Assembly (NCBI GenBank): GCA_958496175.1
Contig: OY292280.1
Span: 7,874,001 to 7,938,000 of the forward strand
DNA from: Sisyra terminalis
Lineage: Eukaryota; Arthropoda; Insecta; Neuroptera; Sisyridae
Direction: 5' to 3'
DNA length: 64,000 nucleotides
Positions 24,170-34,894 of the stretch are shown here, piece after piece (the first letter of the stretch is position 1; every line of letters begins with the position of its first letter). The notes beneath the pieces are model-generated. The model was given only the letters and a program-made list of their open reading frames with translations, did not search any database and had not been told where the DNA came from. The position numbers and the translations under genes were made by a program.

Positions 24170-24660
24170 TCAAAACTTATACCATGCACTAGAATCCCCG
24201 AATTATGATCAAATATTCCCACTTCCCTAAGAAAGGTGTTAATTTCTTCCAGTTCACTCGATTCCTGTTCCCTATCCAGCAATGTTTCTGAGATCATGCA
24301 TTATATTCCTTTGGCATTCCTCATTTATTTCTAAAAACCATATTGATTTTTCTCAAGTTCTTCATTTTTTTCCGTTACTTCACTGAATGATCATTATTTG
24401 ATACTTTAAAACTTATCAACTTCCCACTTCTTTATTGAAGATACCCGAAACTAATACCATGCTACTAGAATCCCCGAATTATGATCGAATATTCCCATTT
24501 CCCTAAGAAAGGTGTTGATTTCTTCCAGTTCACTCGATTTCTAATCCCTATCCAGCATTTTTTCTGAGATCATCCATTCTATTCCTTTGGAATTCCTCAT
24601 TTATTTTCCATTATCATATTGATCTTCCTCAAGTTCTTCATTTTCTTTTCCAAGCATCAA
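24170..24660 (+). repeat. Two-copy tandem duplication, about 280 bp
   Basis: TAGAATCCCCGAATTATGAT occurs at about 24190 and again at about 24470, followed in each case by GAAAGGTGTT, CTTCCAGTTCACTCGATT and TCTGAGATCAT. The copies differ at scattered positions. Confidence 0.75.
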
Positions 24661-24692
24661 TTTAGTTTTTTGGTCAAAATCTTAAATGTGGA

Positions 24693-24845
24693 CAGTGGCG
24701 AACTAAAACTAAAGCGGGCCCTAAGCAACATTGTAATTTTCAGCTATTATGAGTATGACATTATCCGGTTAAAAAAACCAAGTTTTCGGGCTCTAAAAGT
24801 TACGGACCTTTGGCACTAGGTTGCCTAGGCCATAATCCGCTCCTG
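24693..24845. mobile_element. hAT-like MITE with eroded 8-bp duplication
   Basis: Ends are CAGTGGCG on the left and, read inward, CAGGAGCGGATTATGG on the right. The flanks AATGTGGA and AATGGGGG match at 6 of 8 positions. Length is 153 bp. The frame at 24619-24819 runs through it and is not a gene. Confidence 0.6.
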
Positions 24846-24900
24846 AATGGGGGATAGGTAATATTATGAAGTATGAAGAGAACTATTTCGAATGGTTCCG

Positions 24901-24987
24901 AAGGTTCAAAAGCTCACATTAAAATTTGATCTGTTCTGTCCAAACCTGACGTAAAAACAGATCATAATATTTTGATGTAATTTAGGC
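24901..24987 (+). repeat. 87-bp inverted copy flanking a composite insertion (left)
   Basis: This segment (AAGGTTCAAAAGCTCACATT ... TTTAGGC) is repeated in reverse complement at 26542-26628 with about one mismatch in the part compared. The two copies bracket about 1.55 kb of nested elements. Confidence 0.8.
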
Positions 24988-25135
24988 ACTGTTTCGAATG
25001 GTTTCGATATTATTCCTGTACGTATTGTTCACTCGAATGCAATTTGTACGTAAACTTTGACATATGCCAGAAATAAAGAAGCGACGGTTATTTTAAAATA
25101 TGTATTTATATTGTAATATGTAAAATTAAATTTTC

Positions 25136-25358
25136 GACTCAAGTCCAATTTAACACTCGCACAATCTGGCAACGTTGCATTTTCGACTTTTTTTTTAATT
25201 TAATTCTCAATTTTTTTGATGATTTAATTCTAATATAGTATAATTCTCTCATTTGTGGCTAAATTTTTACTATGACCGATTTAATCGCGAATTAATTTAA
25301 AAATCAAGTCGAAAATGCAACGTTGTCAGATTGTGGGTGTGCTAAAATGGACTTGAAC
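25136..25358. mobile_element. M1 MITE nested in X
   Basis: Full-length palindromic M1 (GACTCAAGTCC ... GGACTTGAACC). The flanks AAATTTTC and AAATTTTT match at 7 of 8, so this is an older insertion into X than the copy at 16835. Confidence 0.75.
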
Positions 25359-25802
25359 CAAATTTTTTTAATATAGTTTACTTTTTTATGGGAAAAACAC
25401 TTGTGAAAAACTGTGATGTATTATTATTAATGAAAGGAAATCCCAAAACATTTGCGAAATGAAAAATATACTTTGGTAATATTTATTGTCACATTAAGGG
25501 AACTGTTTAATTTTTATGTTCTGTTATATCTATTTGATAATTCATATTTGAAAATAACCGTCGCTTCTTCATTTCTGACATATGTCAAAATTTACGTACA
25601 AATTGCATTCGAGTGAACAATACGTACAGGAATAATTACGAAATCATTCGAAACAGTTCTCAAATTTCAGGGTTCCTAATTCAAGCCTATATCTCATATT
25701 TAGTCTTATTTTAAAGTTAGTCAAAAAACTTCTCCCCCCTGTTATTTCTTAACTGCCAACTTCAACACTTCTACCAACTTTACACTTTACCCTAGCTAAA
25801 AG

Positions 25803-25956
25803 CAAGGTTTATAAATTACACAGGTTGTCCCATTAGAAAAAAAATGTGACGTCATACGAAGAATTTTTAAATTTTAATCAGTCTGAAGATATATACGAAT
25901 TTTTTCTGGATATGTCACGTGACGCATGAGGTCACCTGTGTATTTTATAAACCTTG
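25803..25956. mobile_element. C MITE copy 1 (CAAGGTTTATAAA ends)
   Basis: The ends CAAGGTTTATAAATTACACA and its partner TATTTTATAAACCTTG form terminal inverted repeats, and the length is 154 bp. Identical AGCTAAAAG flanks (25794-25802, 25957-25965) give a 9-bp duplication, or 8 bp plus a chance match. It sits inside an H element. Confidence 0.8.
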
Positions 25957-26391
25957 AGCTAAAAGTCCCTTAAAACTTGTAATATTGCTTATCGCGCCAT
26001 CTATATTTCACGCCCCAATTATTTATTTTTTTGGAAAGAAGTCTGCCATATGAGCTTAACCCTAACTTCAATATGGTAATTTTATTAAAGTGTATAAGAA
26101 TGTGTGCCATTTAATGCAGTCATCATTGTTAAAAAAATTTACAAGGCGATATAGTAAGAATTACCATATCTTGGTTCAAGTCCCGCACTGTAATTGCCAA
26201 TAAGAGAAATTACGATGCAGGATTGTAATTTTTTTTTGTTTTTTTTTCGGGTAATATAGGTAACTTATCAAGAGCAGAGGTGTCTCTCACATTGAGGACC
26301 CACTTAATTTTGTGAAATAGAGGAAGTTTTTCATAAATGTGGGATAAACAGTATTGGAATAAGTTTGCAAAGAAAATCATTTATTAAAGTA

Positions 26392-26504
26392 ATGTGACGT
26401 CATACGAAGAATTTTGAAATTTGAATCAGTCTGAAGATATATACGAACTCCTTCTGGGTACGTCACGTGGCGGATGAGGTCACCTGTGTATTTTATAAAC
26501 CTTG
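26392..26504. mobile_element. C MITE, truncated copy
   Basis: Matches C from ATGTGACGTCATACGAAGAA to the CCTTG end. The other terminus is missing. It is followed by AGCTAAAAGTCCCTT (H sequence) and an X end at 26521-26538. Confidence 0.65.
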
Positions 26505-26541
26505 AGCTAAAAGTCCCTTGTTCCTGATCCAAGCTTATACC

Positions 26542-26628
26542 GCCTAAATAACATCAAAATATTATGATCTGTTTTTACGTCAGGTTTGGACAGAACAGAT
26601 CAAATTTTAATGTGAGCTTTTGAACCTT
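26542..26628 (-). repeat. 87-bp inverted copy flanking a composite insertion (right)
   Basis: Reverse complement of 24901-24987. Beyond it the sequence is unique again. Confidence 0.8.
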
Positions 26629-26639
26629 CCATTTGGTCA

Positions 26640-27505
26640 AAAAAAAAGGTTTGATATTTGGAATGTAGGGGGTCGAAGGCATCGAGTTCCCATCAATAAT
26701 CAATCCCTTCGGGGAGTTTCCGTTTTCCGCTAATACTTTATTTTTGTGGTCCAAAGTGAAAAAGTAAAAGTCGCCGGTAACAAATGGGTAACAAGCGAAA
26801 CAAAAACGCGCCATTCCCATGGGAATCGTCCGAGGAAAATCACCCCCCACGGAGAACATTGAGATGTGGAAAAAAAAAGAAGCGGAAAATTGAACTGCAA
26901 TTCGACAATGCAATGTCTCGACGCGAAATCCGCGACGAATTCCATCGTAATTAGTTTTTGATTATATTAGATTAGGGAAACATATCCGTATGTTGTCATT
27001 GAGAAAATTGCTGCGAAAATCGGAAAATAGCACAGTTCACTATATTGACTTTCATTTAAGGATCAGCGCAAGAATAACATTGGGATCATAATATTTCAGT
27101 GGTGTAGGTAGAACAAAACAGCGTTGGCTCATGTGGGGTTCAAAGTAAATAGGGGTGGAATTTTCAATATGGAAACGAGATACGTTTCAAATAAGGATTT
27201 TATTACAATAAAGATAGACTTCCCCCCACATTCATATTAAAATCTCTATTAAAGACAAAACACTTCCATACAGTTACTATATAATTGAAACAATGAAAAT
27301 ACATCGGGAAAATTCAATACAACTGCATTTTCCAAGTAGAACATAGAGGAGATTTAACTCCAATCATATGGAAATCGCTCTGAAATTTCCTCATCGATTT
27401 AATAAACCTCTACCATATTCATCCAACCACAAAAATGACGTCACCATAAAAAATCGAATCGTTTACATCACTTTCGAAATTCAAATTTTTACAAACAACA
27501 CATAA
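26640..27505. other. Unassigned unique DNA
   Basis: Somewhat less AT-rich around 26700-26940. Frames of 112 and 71 codons on the minus strand overlap in different phases and show no domain. Confidence 0.4.
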
Positions 27506-27509
27506 AGTA

Positions 27510-28655
27510 CAATTTACTTGAATTATATTTAAAAAAGTATTAAACTTTTCAAAAATTATGACTTATACTTTTAGATACGTATTTCGGTTGCCAAATACTA
27601 CCATTTTTCAACAGTCCAGTTGGATCTCTCGAAATAAGAAATCAATTTGATGCGAAATTCTCAGGAAAATGGTTTTCGAACTTTATGGATTGTAACGGCC
27701 ATTTTCGCCACTTTATTAGTTCGCTAGGTTTGTCACTAGAGGTCGCGATTTCGATTTTTACCAAAGTGAAGTTAATACTCTACACACACTTGTAGCTCTA
27801 AACAATTATATTTAAAAAAGTATTAAATTATTCAAAAATTATGACTTATAGTTTTAGATACGTATTTCGGTTGCCAAATACTACCATTTTTCAACAGTCC
27901 AGTTGGATCTCTCGAAATAAGAAATCAATTTGATGCGAAATTCTCAGGAAAATGGTTTTCGAACTTTATGGATTGTAACGGCCATTTTCGCCACTTTATT
28001 AGTTCGCTAAGTTTGTCACTAGAGGTAGCGATTTCGATGTTTACCAAAGTGAAGTTAATACTCTATACACACTTGTAGCTCTAAACAATTATATTTAAAA
28101 AAGTATTAAATTATTCAAAAATTATGACTTATACTTTTAGATACGTATTTCGGTTGCCAAATACTACCATTTTTCAACAGTCCAGTTGGATCTCTCGAAA
28201 TAAGAAATCAATTTGATGCGAAATTCTCAGGAAAATGGTTTTCAAACTTTATGGATTGTAACGGCCATTTTCGCCACTTTATTAGTTCGCTAGGTTTGTC
28301 ACTAGAGGTCGCGATTTCGATTTTTACCAAAGTGAAGTTAATACTCTACACACACTTGTAGCTCTAAACAATTATATTTAAAGAAGTATTAAATTATTCA
28401 AAAATTATGACTTATACTTTTAGATACGTATTTCGGTTGCCAAATACTACCATTTTTCAACAGTCCAATTGGATCTCTCGAAATAAGAAATCAATTTGAT
28501 GCGAAATTCTCAGGAAAATGGTTTTCAAACTTTATGGATTGTAACGGCCATTTTCGCCACTTTATTAGTTCGCTAAGTTTGTCACAAGAGGTAGCGATTT
28601 CGATGTTTACCAAAGTGAAGTTAATACTCTAAACACACTTGTAGCGGCGCCACAT
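27510..28655 (+). repeat. 283-bp satellite, four copies, dimeric
   Basis: AGATACGTATTTCGGTTGCC recurs at 27573, 27856, 28139 and 28422, exactly 283 bp apart. Copies 1 and 3 share CGCTAGGTTTGTC and GGTCGCGATTTCGATTTTTA. Copies 2 and 4 share CGCTAAGTTTGTC and GGTAGCGATTTCGATGTTTA. The array was therefore doubled as a 566-bp dimer. The AGATACGTATTTCG block is also part of F arms. Confidence 0.9.
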
Positions 28656-28700
28656 TTCGTCACGTTTCCCATCATGCATCACAATATTGGAATCATTGGA
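28638..28700 (-). repeat. Shared GGCGCCAC block
   Basis: ACACTTGTAGCGGCGCCACA followed by CCCATCATGCAT. The same block occurs in each unit of the 430-bp array (reverse orientation) and at 53529-53595. Here it links the end of the 283-bp array to the next one. Confidence 0.65.
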
Positions 28701-28929
28701 ATACTTTCTTTTAAATTACCTTACGGTGTAGTCCTTTAATACTTAAGGCGGGATATTTAAAATTAATTAAAAAGTTACATAAGTGTTTTTATACTTAACT
28801 AAATTGTATACTAAAAAATTACAATAATTAATTTAATAAGGGGATAATATTTAAATATTGAAATTCATTCGTTAACAACTTTGTTTTTTTCTACATAAAA
28901 AATTAGTACTTCAATTAATATTCTTATTT

Positions 28930-30570
28930 TTGGGATAGAAAAAAAGGACTCCAGTTGGTAATTTATTGCCAATGAATGAAATATTATCACTGGTTGGTAA
29001 GAAAGATAACCCTAATGGTGCTAAATAGCCCCATCTGGCAACCTTGGTTCTTAGATGGACCTTCAGTGATCGTAAGGATATATACAAGCAGGGATTCCAA
29101 TCCTGCAATGCATGATGGGAAATAAAGTAATGATGTGGCGCCACCACAAGTGTGTCTAATGTACTAAATTTAACCATTATGCAATTCTTTTGATATATTA
29201 AGGTTTTATGACCGTACAATTTGTATGTATGTCTTCTTTTAACTAAAGAACGAATAAACCGATTTTGTTGAAATTTGGTAGTTTGATACAATACAATTTT
29301 CTTCTCACCAAAAGCCATATATGGTTACATAAAAATATTAAGGGACATCTCCAACGTTAAACTGAGGGATGAAGAAAAAATCCCCCAGTTGGTAATTTAT
29401 TGCCAGAAAATCAAATATTATCGCTGGTTGGTAAGAAAGATAACCCTAAAGGTGCTAAATATCCACATCTGGCAACCTTGGTTCTTAGATGGGTGATCGT
29501 AAGGATATATACAAGAAGGGATTTCAATCCTGTAATGCATGATGGGAAATAAAGTAATGATGTGGCGCCACCTCAAGTGTGTCTAATGTTCTAAATTTAA
29601 CCATTATACAATTCTTTTGATATATTAAGGATTTATGACTGTACAATTTGTATGTATGTCTTCTTTTAACTAAAAAACGCATAAACCGATTTTGGTTGAA
29701 ATTTGGTAGTTTGATACAATACAATTTTCTTCTCACCAAAAGCCATATATGGTTACATACAAATTATAAGGGACATCTCCAACGTTAAATTGAGGGATGA
29801 AGAAAAAATCCCCAGTTGGTAATTTATTGCCAGAAAATCAAATATTATCGCTGGTTGGTAAAAAAGATAACCCTAAAGGTGCTAAATATCCACATCTGGC
29901 AACCTTGGTTCTTGGATGGGCCTTCAGTGATCGTAAGGATATATACAAGAAGGGATTCCAATCCTGCAATGCATGATGGGAAATAAAGTAATGATGTGGC
30001 GCCACCACAAGTGTGTCCTATATACTTAATTTAACCAAATGTGTATGTATGTCTTCTTTTAACTCAAGAACGAATAAACCGATTTTGTTGAAATTTGGTA
30101 GTTTGGTACCATAAAATTTTCTTCTCATCAAAAGCCATAAATGATTACATAAAAACATTAGGGGACATTTCCAACGTTAAACTGAGGCATGAAGAAAAAA
30201 TCCCCAGTTGGTAATTTATTGCCAGAAAATCAAATATTATCGCTGGTTGGTAAAAAAGATAACCCTAAAGGAGCTAAATATCCACATCTGGCAACCTTGG
30301 TTCTTGGATGGGTGATCGTAAGGATATATACAAAATGATGGGAAATAAAGTAATGATGTGGCGCCACCGCAAGTGTGTCCAATATACTTAATTTAACCAA
30401 ATTTGTATGTATGTCTTCTTTTAACTATAGAACAAATAAACCGATTTTGTTGAAATTTGATATTTTGATTCAATACAATTTTCTTCTCGCCAAAAGCTAT
30501 ATATGGTTACAAAAAATATTAAGGGACATCTCCATTGTTAAACTGAGGGATGAAGAAAAAATCTATATAA
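28930..30570 (+). repeat. Four-copy tandem array, 392-433 bp period
   Basis: CCAGTTGGTAATTTATTGCC starts units at 28952, 29385, 29812 and 30204. Each unit contains GATGTGGCGCCACC and then a retroelement-tail-like part (GTATGTATGTCTTCTTTTAA, AACCGATTTTGTTGAAATTT, AACTGAGGGATGAAG). The frames at 28911-29318 and 29524-29739 are the same repeat read backwards and are not genes. Confidence 0.85.
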
Positions 30571-30574
30571 TACT

Positions 30575-31820
30575 GTGATCGTTGGAAATATTTTTAAAGA
30601 AAATCTTCACTTTTTTTTAATTTAAACTAGTTAATAAATTTTAATGATTACCTTATATCAATAAAGCCAGGAAAACGAAAAGCCAACGTTCGGACCGGAT
30701 AACGTCTGCCAAATCCGCAAGTATCGTACAAATATTGAATCTAAATGAAAATAATGATTTCATTAATGTGGTATTATGTTTTATTATTTCTTTTTTAATT
30801 ACAGGAATATTACTTAAAAATAGACTAGTTACAGACAGCATTTTCTTTGAGTTTTCCGTTGGAAAACTGGGAAACTAAAACGAAAAATGCATTTGTGAAA
30901 TGAATAGAGTCTTTATTTCGAGTCATTTGAAAGAAATTGAGAAATTTAATACTTTTCCCACTTGGAAGGATTTATACCGTCTATTTCTAAGCAACTCGGG
31001 AAAAGCGTAAATTCCGAGATAGTATAGTGGGTGGTAGGTGAATGGGGTGGGTTTTATATCGCTCTCTAATTGCCGACGATATCTTGGAGAATATTTGTTA
31101 ATAAAAGCTGGCGTGAAAGAGCAATAAGTGATAAAAGATGAGCGTATCCTGTTATGATAGTAATTATTCTCAAATATTAGTTTGAGGGATGAAAAACAAT
31201 GATTCATAGTGCCGTAAGCTACAGCCGAAAGCTCTGTCATTCTGACAAATATTTAACAACATTGGCAACGGGATTCAACGCTCAAAGTCTCTAAAAGTCG
31301 TTTTTCCCCACAATTCCCTATCCCGTTTTCCAAAAAGGGATTTATTCTCTGCAACACCAAACTGAGAATATTCCTTTTTAAAACGATTGTTATTCAATCT
31401 GATAGAAAATCAAGCAGGAAATTCTGCGGAAATTTAATTCTTTCGTCGTCGATTGTGTTTTCTAAAACATAATATCGTATATCGATTGTCTAAGACTAAA
31501 TATATTGATGCTCTGTTATTGTCAAGATGCGCAAACAATTCATGCGCACTCTCTGTACAATGATAATGCTATGATAACCGGCTATACATTTGCCTTTCCT
31601 GTTTTCACATCGTTATATTGTTCGTTCCAACGTCGTCTACCCCTAGTAAGGTTCTTTTAATCAGGGTACTCATTTCCACTTTTTAATGATTAATTATTAA
31701 TTATTACTATTTACTGATTAACACAAATTGGAACAGAGCACTACCTTTAGTTCTGGAAAATGACCCAAATGATTCTAATTCACAATCCAGGAAAACCCAA
31801 AATTAATGTTTCTTTATAAA
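30575..31820. other. Unassigned unique DNA
   Basis: No repeat or domain was recognised. The 105-codon minus frame (30923-31240) has no recognisable motif and may be chance. Confidence 0.4.
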
Positions 31821-31828
31821 GACCCATC

Positions 31829-32476
31829 CATGGAGGTCAAGCTCTTATGGCAGACTTGGTTCCCAAAAATTAATAGTTGGGGCGTCAAATGCAGATGGCG
31901 CGATGAGCAATATTTCAAATCTTAAGGGACTTATAGCTAGGGTCTAATGTAAAGTTGGTAGAAGTGTTGAAGTTGCCAGGTAAGAAATTATGGGGGTGAA
32001 AGTTTTATGGCCAAATTTAAAATAAAACTTAATATGATTTAAATTCAAACTTTGATCTTTTTTTTAAGGAAAAAAAAAATTGTTTCAAAAATTCGACGAT
32101 TTTTCTAGGCAGTCACAATTCATAGCGATAGAAATGGACAATTTCCAGGATTCAACTGTCATCTCTAAACTAACGGCATTAAGTAAATATACTTTAGCAT
32201 TTCTGTAATTAACTTTAATTAAATTTTACAATGTGAAATAATTATTTTGTAATTCAAATTTAATAAATAAAATTTAATTTTCAATCAAATTTTCGTTGGT
32301 ATATTTTGAATATTTCAGGAATAAATTAAATTTGAATTTGGCGCATAAAATTCTAAAATTGCTTAAAAGTAGCTATCGTTATTATCGGCTATGCTACACT
32401 AGCGCCCTCAGTTGATGACGCCCGGAAGATAACCATTTCGAGGAACACAAAATTAACATTGAGCTAGCCTCCCTTG
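31829..32476 (+). mobile_element. H1: complete non-autonomous hAT-type element
   Basis: Ends CATGGAGG and, inward from the right, CAAGGGAGG. Flanks GACCCATC at 31821-31828 and 32477-32484 are identical. An 8-bp duplication plus ends resembling CAGGGG is the hAT signature. The 648-bp body has no transposase frame. It is the reference layout for this family in the window (left end with GGCAGACTTGGTTCCCAAAA, right end with CATTGAGCTAGCCTCCC). Confidence 0.9.
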
Positions 32477-32569
32477 GACCCATCAGTCTCTTTCTAATTT
32501 GTTAATCGAACCGCTGAATTTCAAAATTTATGTAGATTTCAGATCAGATTAATAAACCTCATAAGCGGT

Positions 32570-33287
32570 TACTAGATAAATATAGTCGGTAAAGTAGAAT
32601 TCTTTCTATTAAAACTTATTTCATAATCTCAAATCTAGAAAATGTCTTTTCAGGAAAACATCAAAGAGAGGTTTTATAGTAAGCATTGTTCCCTGTGGAA
32701 CAACACCAAAGAGCAAATATACAGTACTTAAATGAAAAATCCTCAAAATCAAACTACTAAAATACTAAATTTAAGTAGTTTGGGTAGAACCATTTAGGTC
32801 CAATTTATTCGTGAAAATTTAACCAAAATCCGAAGCAATACAAAACAATTGGACGTCCATATTTGGTAACAATGCATTTTCTACTTTGTTTTTGGTCGAT
32901 AAAGCAGAACTCTTCATATCAAATGTTTTTTGATATTCCTAAATCTAGAAATATCTCTTCCGAAAAACATCCGAGAATGGTATTATACTAAACATTGTTC
33001 CCAGTGGAACAATACGAAAGAGTAAAACAAAACAAAAAATGATGAAAAATACTTCCCGAAATATAACCATTGAAATACAAAATTTAAGAATGTTTAGTCT
33101 GAACCATCTTTATCTAACTTGTTCGCGAAAGTTCAACCAAATTTCATAGCAATTACTATAAAATTTGTCCATGTTCCATTTAAGAACTTCAATATCTGAC
33201 AACGTATTTTCTACTTTTAAGTCGGTAAAGTGGAATTCTTCCTATCAAAGGTTTTCATACTTTCAAATCAAGAAAATATCTTTTCAG
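32570..33287 (+). repeat. T units, about two tandem copies
   Basis: Units begin with TATAGTCGGTAAAGTAGAA, followed by TCTTTTCAGGAAAACATC, TATACTAAACATTGTTCCC and the AACAATGCATTTTCTACTTT junction. They match the T parts of X (6690-7330 inverted, 10950-11580). Confidence 0.7.
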
Positions 33288-33460
33288 AAAATCATTGGGG
33301 TGTTGTTAGACCCTACGACATACAGATTTTGTCAATCAGAGGAAAAACGGCTGCACTTTGTTTAAAAGAGCTGGGGATCTCCGATCCTAGTACTGAATTA
33401 GTTGAACATTATTTTCTTCGCCGAATGCTGAGATATGCCCAGCTTCTTAGCGTAGAATAA
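33288..33460 (+). pseudogene. Coding-like patch, possible 3' exon remnant
   Basis: An open frame of about 57 codons starts after ATCTTTTCAG (acceptor-like) and ends with TAA at 33458-33460. An AATAAA follows at 33485. The peptide has a balanced composition (for example GKTAALCLKELGISDP and EHYFLRRMLRYAQLL) unlike the surrounding AT-rich frames. The acceptor lies in T-repeat sequence, so a real splice site is doubtful. No family was recognised. It may be a stranded exon or retrocopy end. Confidence 0.35.
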
Positions 33461-33567
33461 ATGTAATAGGGACTCAGGAAATGCAATAAAGCTAAAGCTG
33501 CAGTTGTGAGGTTCTCTAAATCTCATCCTGATGAACCGTAAAGTAAAAAAAATCATGAATCATGAAT

Positions 33568-34505
33568 CATGATACTCTTACCATTTAAATAACATGGGAT
33601 TATTTGACTTTTTACTTTTAATTTTTTTTCTGAGAAACAAATGGATAAAAAGATTTAAGATTAAATTATTCTGACGTAAAATTTAACGCTCTACAAAAAA
33701 GGTGTCTTATAAATTTTCGATTAAATCACTCCAAAAAAAGTTATTCAACATTTCACTTGTGTCTAATATAAATCTTGCAATATTTTCAAATTTTTGCTAA
33801 TTTTTACTTTTTTTAACTATAAAATCATTGAAAGAGAAGATAAAAATTATTATCATTAGAGCGCAAGTGATTATTTGTGTTAATTTTATGGCTTGAACTG
33901 AAAATTAAACAAAAAAAAATCATTTTTTGACAATTAAAACAGGTGACATAAGAACCGAACTCGCTATAGTCGTGAAATTCAATTTATTCAGGATAAATTT
34001 TCGTACTTTAATCAATATTTTGTACCTTCGAAGTGAATTTCATACTAATTATTGAGCCTACCGACAAAAGTTCAATTATTATTCGAATTTTTACCATTTC
34101 ACCTGACGCCATCTATGAAAAATTTGTTAGAACTGTAATAAACATCATTTTTATTGAGCCTATAGTCGATTGATTTGTCGTTAAAAAGTTAAATGTTGAA
34201 TAACTTTTAATGGAGTGATTTAATCGAAAATTCACTAAAGACCTTTTTTGTAGAACGTTAAATTTTACGTGAGAATAATTTAATTTTAAATCTTTTCATT
34301 CATTTGTTTCTGAGAAAAAAATTAAAAGTAAAAAGTCAAAGAATCCCATGTTATTTAAATGGTAAAAGTAACATGATTCCGGCACGGTTTAATCAAGAAA
34401 TTAAGAGCTTAATTGTATTGGGTAATTTTTTTTATATCTTAAACTAAAAATTCAGGGGGCGATCGCTGTAAAAAAATCAGTTTGGGAAATAACGGACACC
34501 CTAGT
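33568..34505. mobile_element. P palindrome
   Basis: Arms 33568-33780 and 34183-34378 share TACCATTTAAATAACATGGG and GCTCTACAAAAAAGGTGTCT in inverse. The right end reads ACACCCTAG at about 34497, like other P termini. No long frame is present. Confidence 0.7.
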
Positions 34506-34532
34506 TTACAATGTAAAAGATTTTTTTTAGTC

Positions 34533-34890
34533 AACAAAAATATTTGTGACGTATTGCCCAGATACGTATTTCGATTGTCAAGCAATCTTCTTCAGTGTTC
34601 ATCAAGTAGTTTGGATCACTCCATGACTGCTTTGTGATGATTCACAAAATAATCACGGATTGTGATCATTTTGTGATCATTCATAATCTGTGATTATTTT
34701 GTGAATCATCACAAAGCAGTCATGGAGTGATCCAAACTACTTGATGAACACTTAAGAAGATTGCTTGGCAATTGAAATACGTATCTAGGCAATACGTCAC
34801 AAATATTTTTGTTGGAACCTCTATTCAAATTGATGTTTATGGTATGATTTTTATATATTATTATATTAAATTATACTACATAAATATGTT
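34533..34890. mobile_element. F2: foldback, short spacer
   Basis: Two inverted F arms meet at a central palindrome (GTGATGATTCACAAAATAAT ... ATTATTTTGTGAATCATCAC). The left arm has CTGAAGA, a stem and GAAA on the minus strand (34558-34599). The right arm core has decayed to CTTAAGA (34747-34788). Outer ends are incomplete on the left. Confidence 0.75.
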
Positions 34891-34894
34891 TCTC

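Larger units (their letters stand above)
24988..26387 (-). repeat. Composite of X, M1, H and C, inverted copy of 38997-40398
   Basis: Read on the minus strand, the order is a 330-bp stretch ending in AACTTCAATATGG, an H left end split by a C MITE, then X with a nested M1. The same order, with the C MITE at the same site, occurs on the plus strand at 38997-40398. The whole 1.4-kb assembly was therefore copied as one unit. Confidence 0.8.

Noticed and set aside
28911..29739. Frames of 135 and 71 codons with similar peptides
   Set aside because: They are the same tandem repeat unit read on the minus strand. Similarity reflects the repeat, not a gene family.
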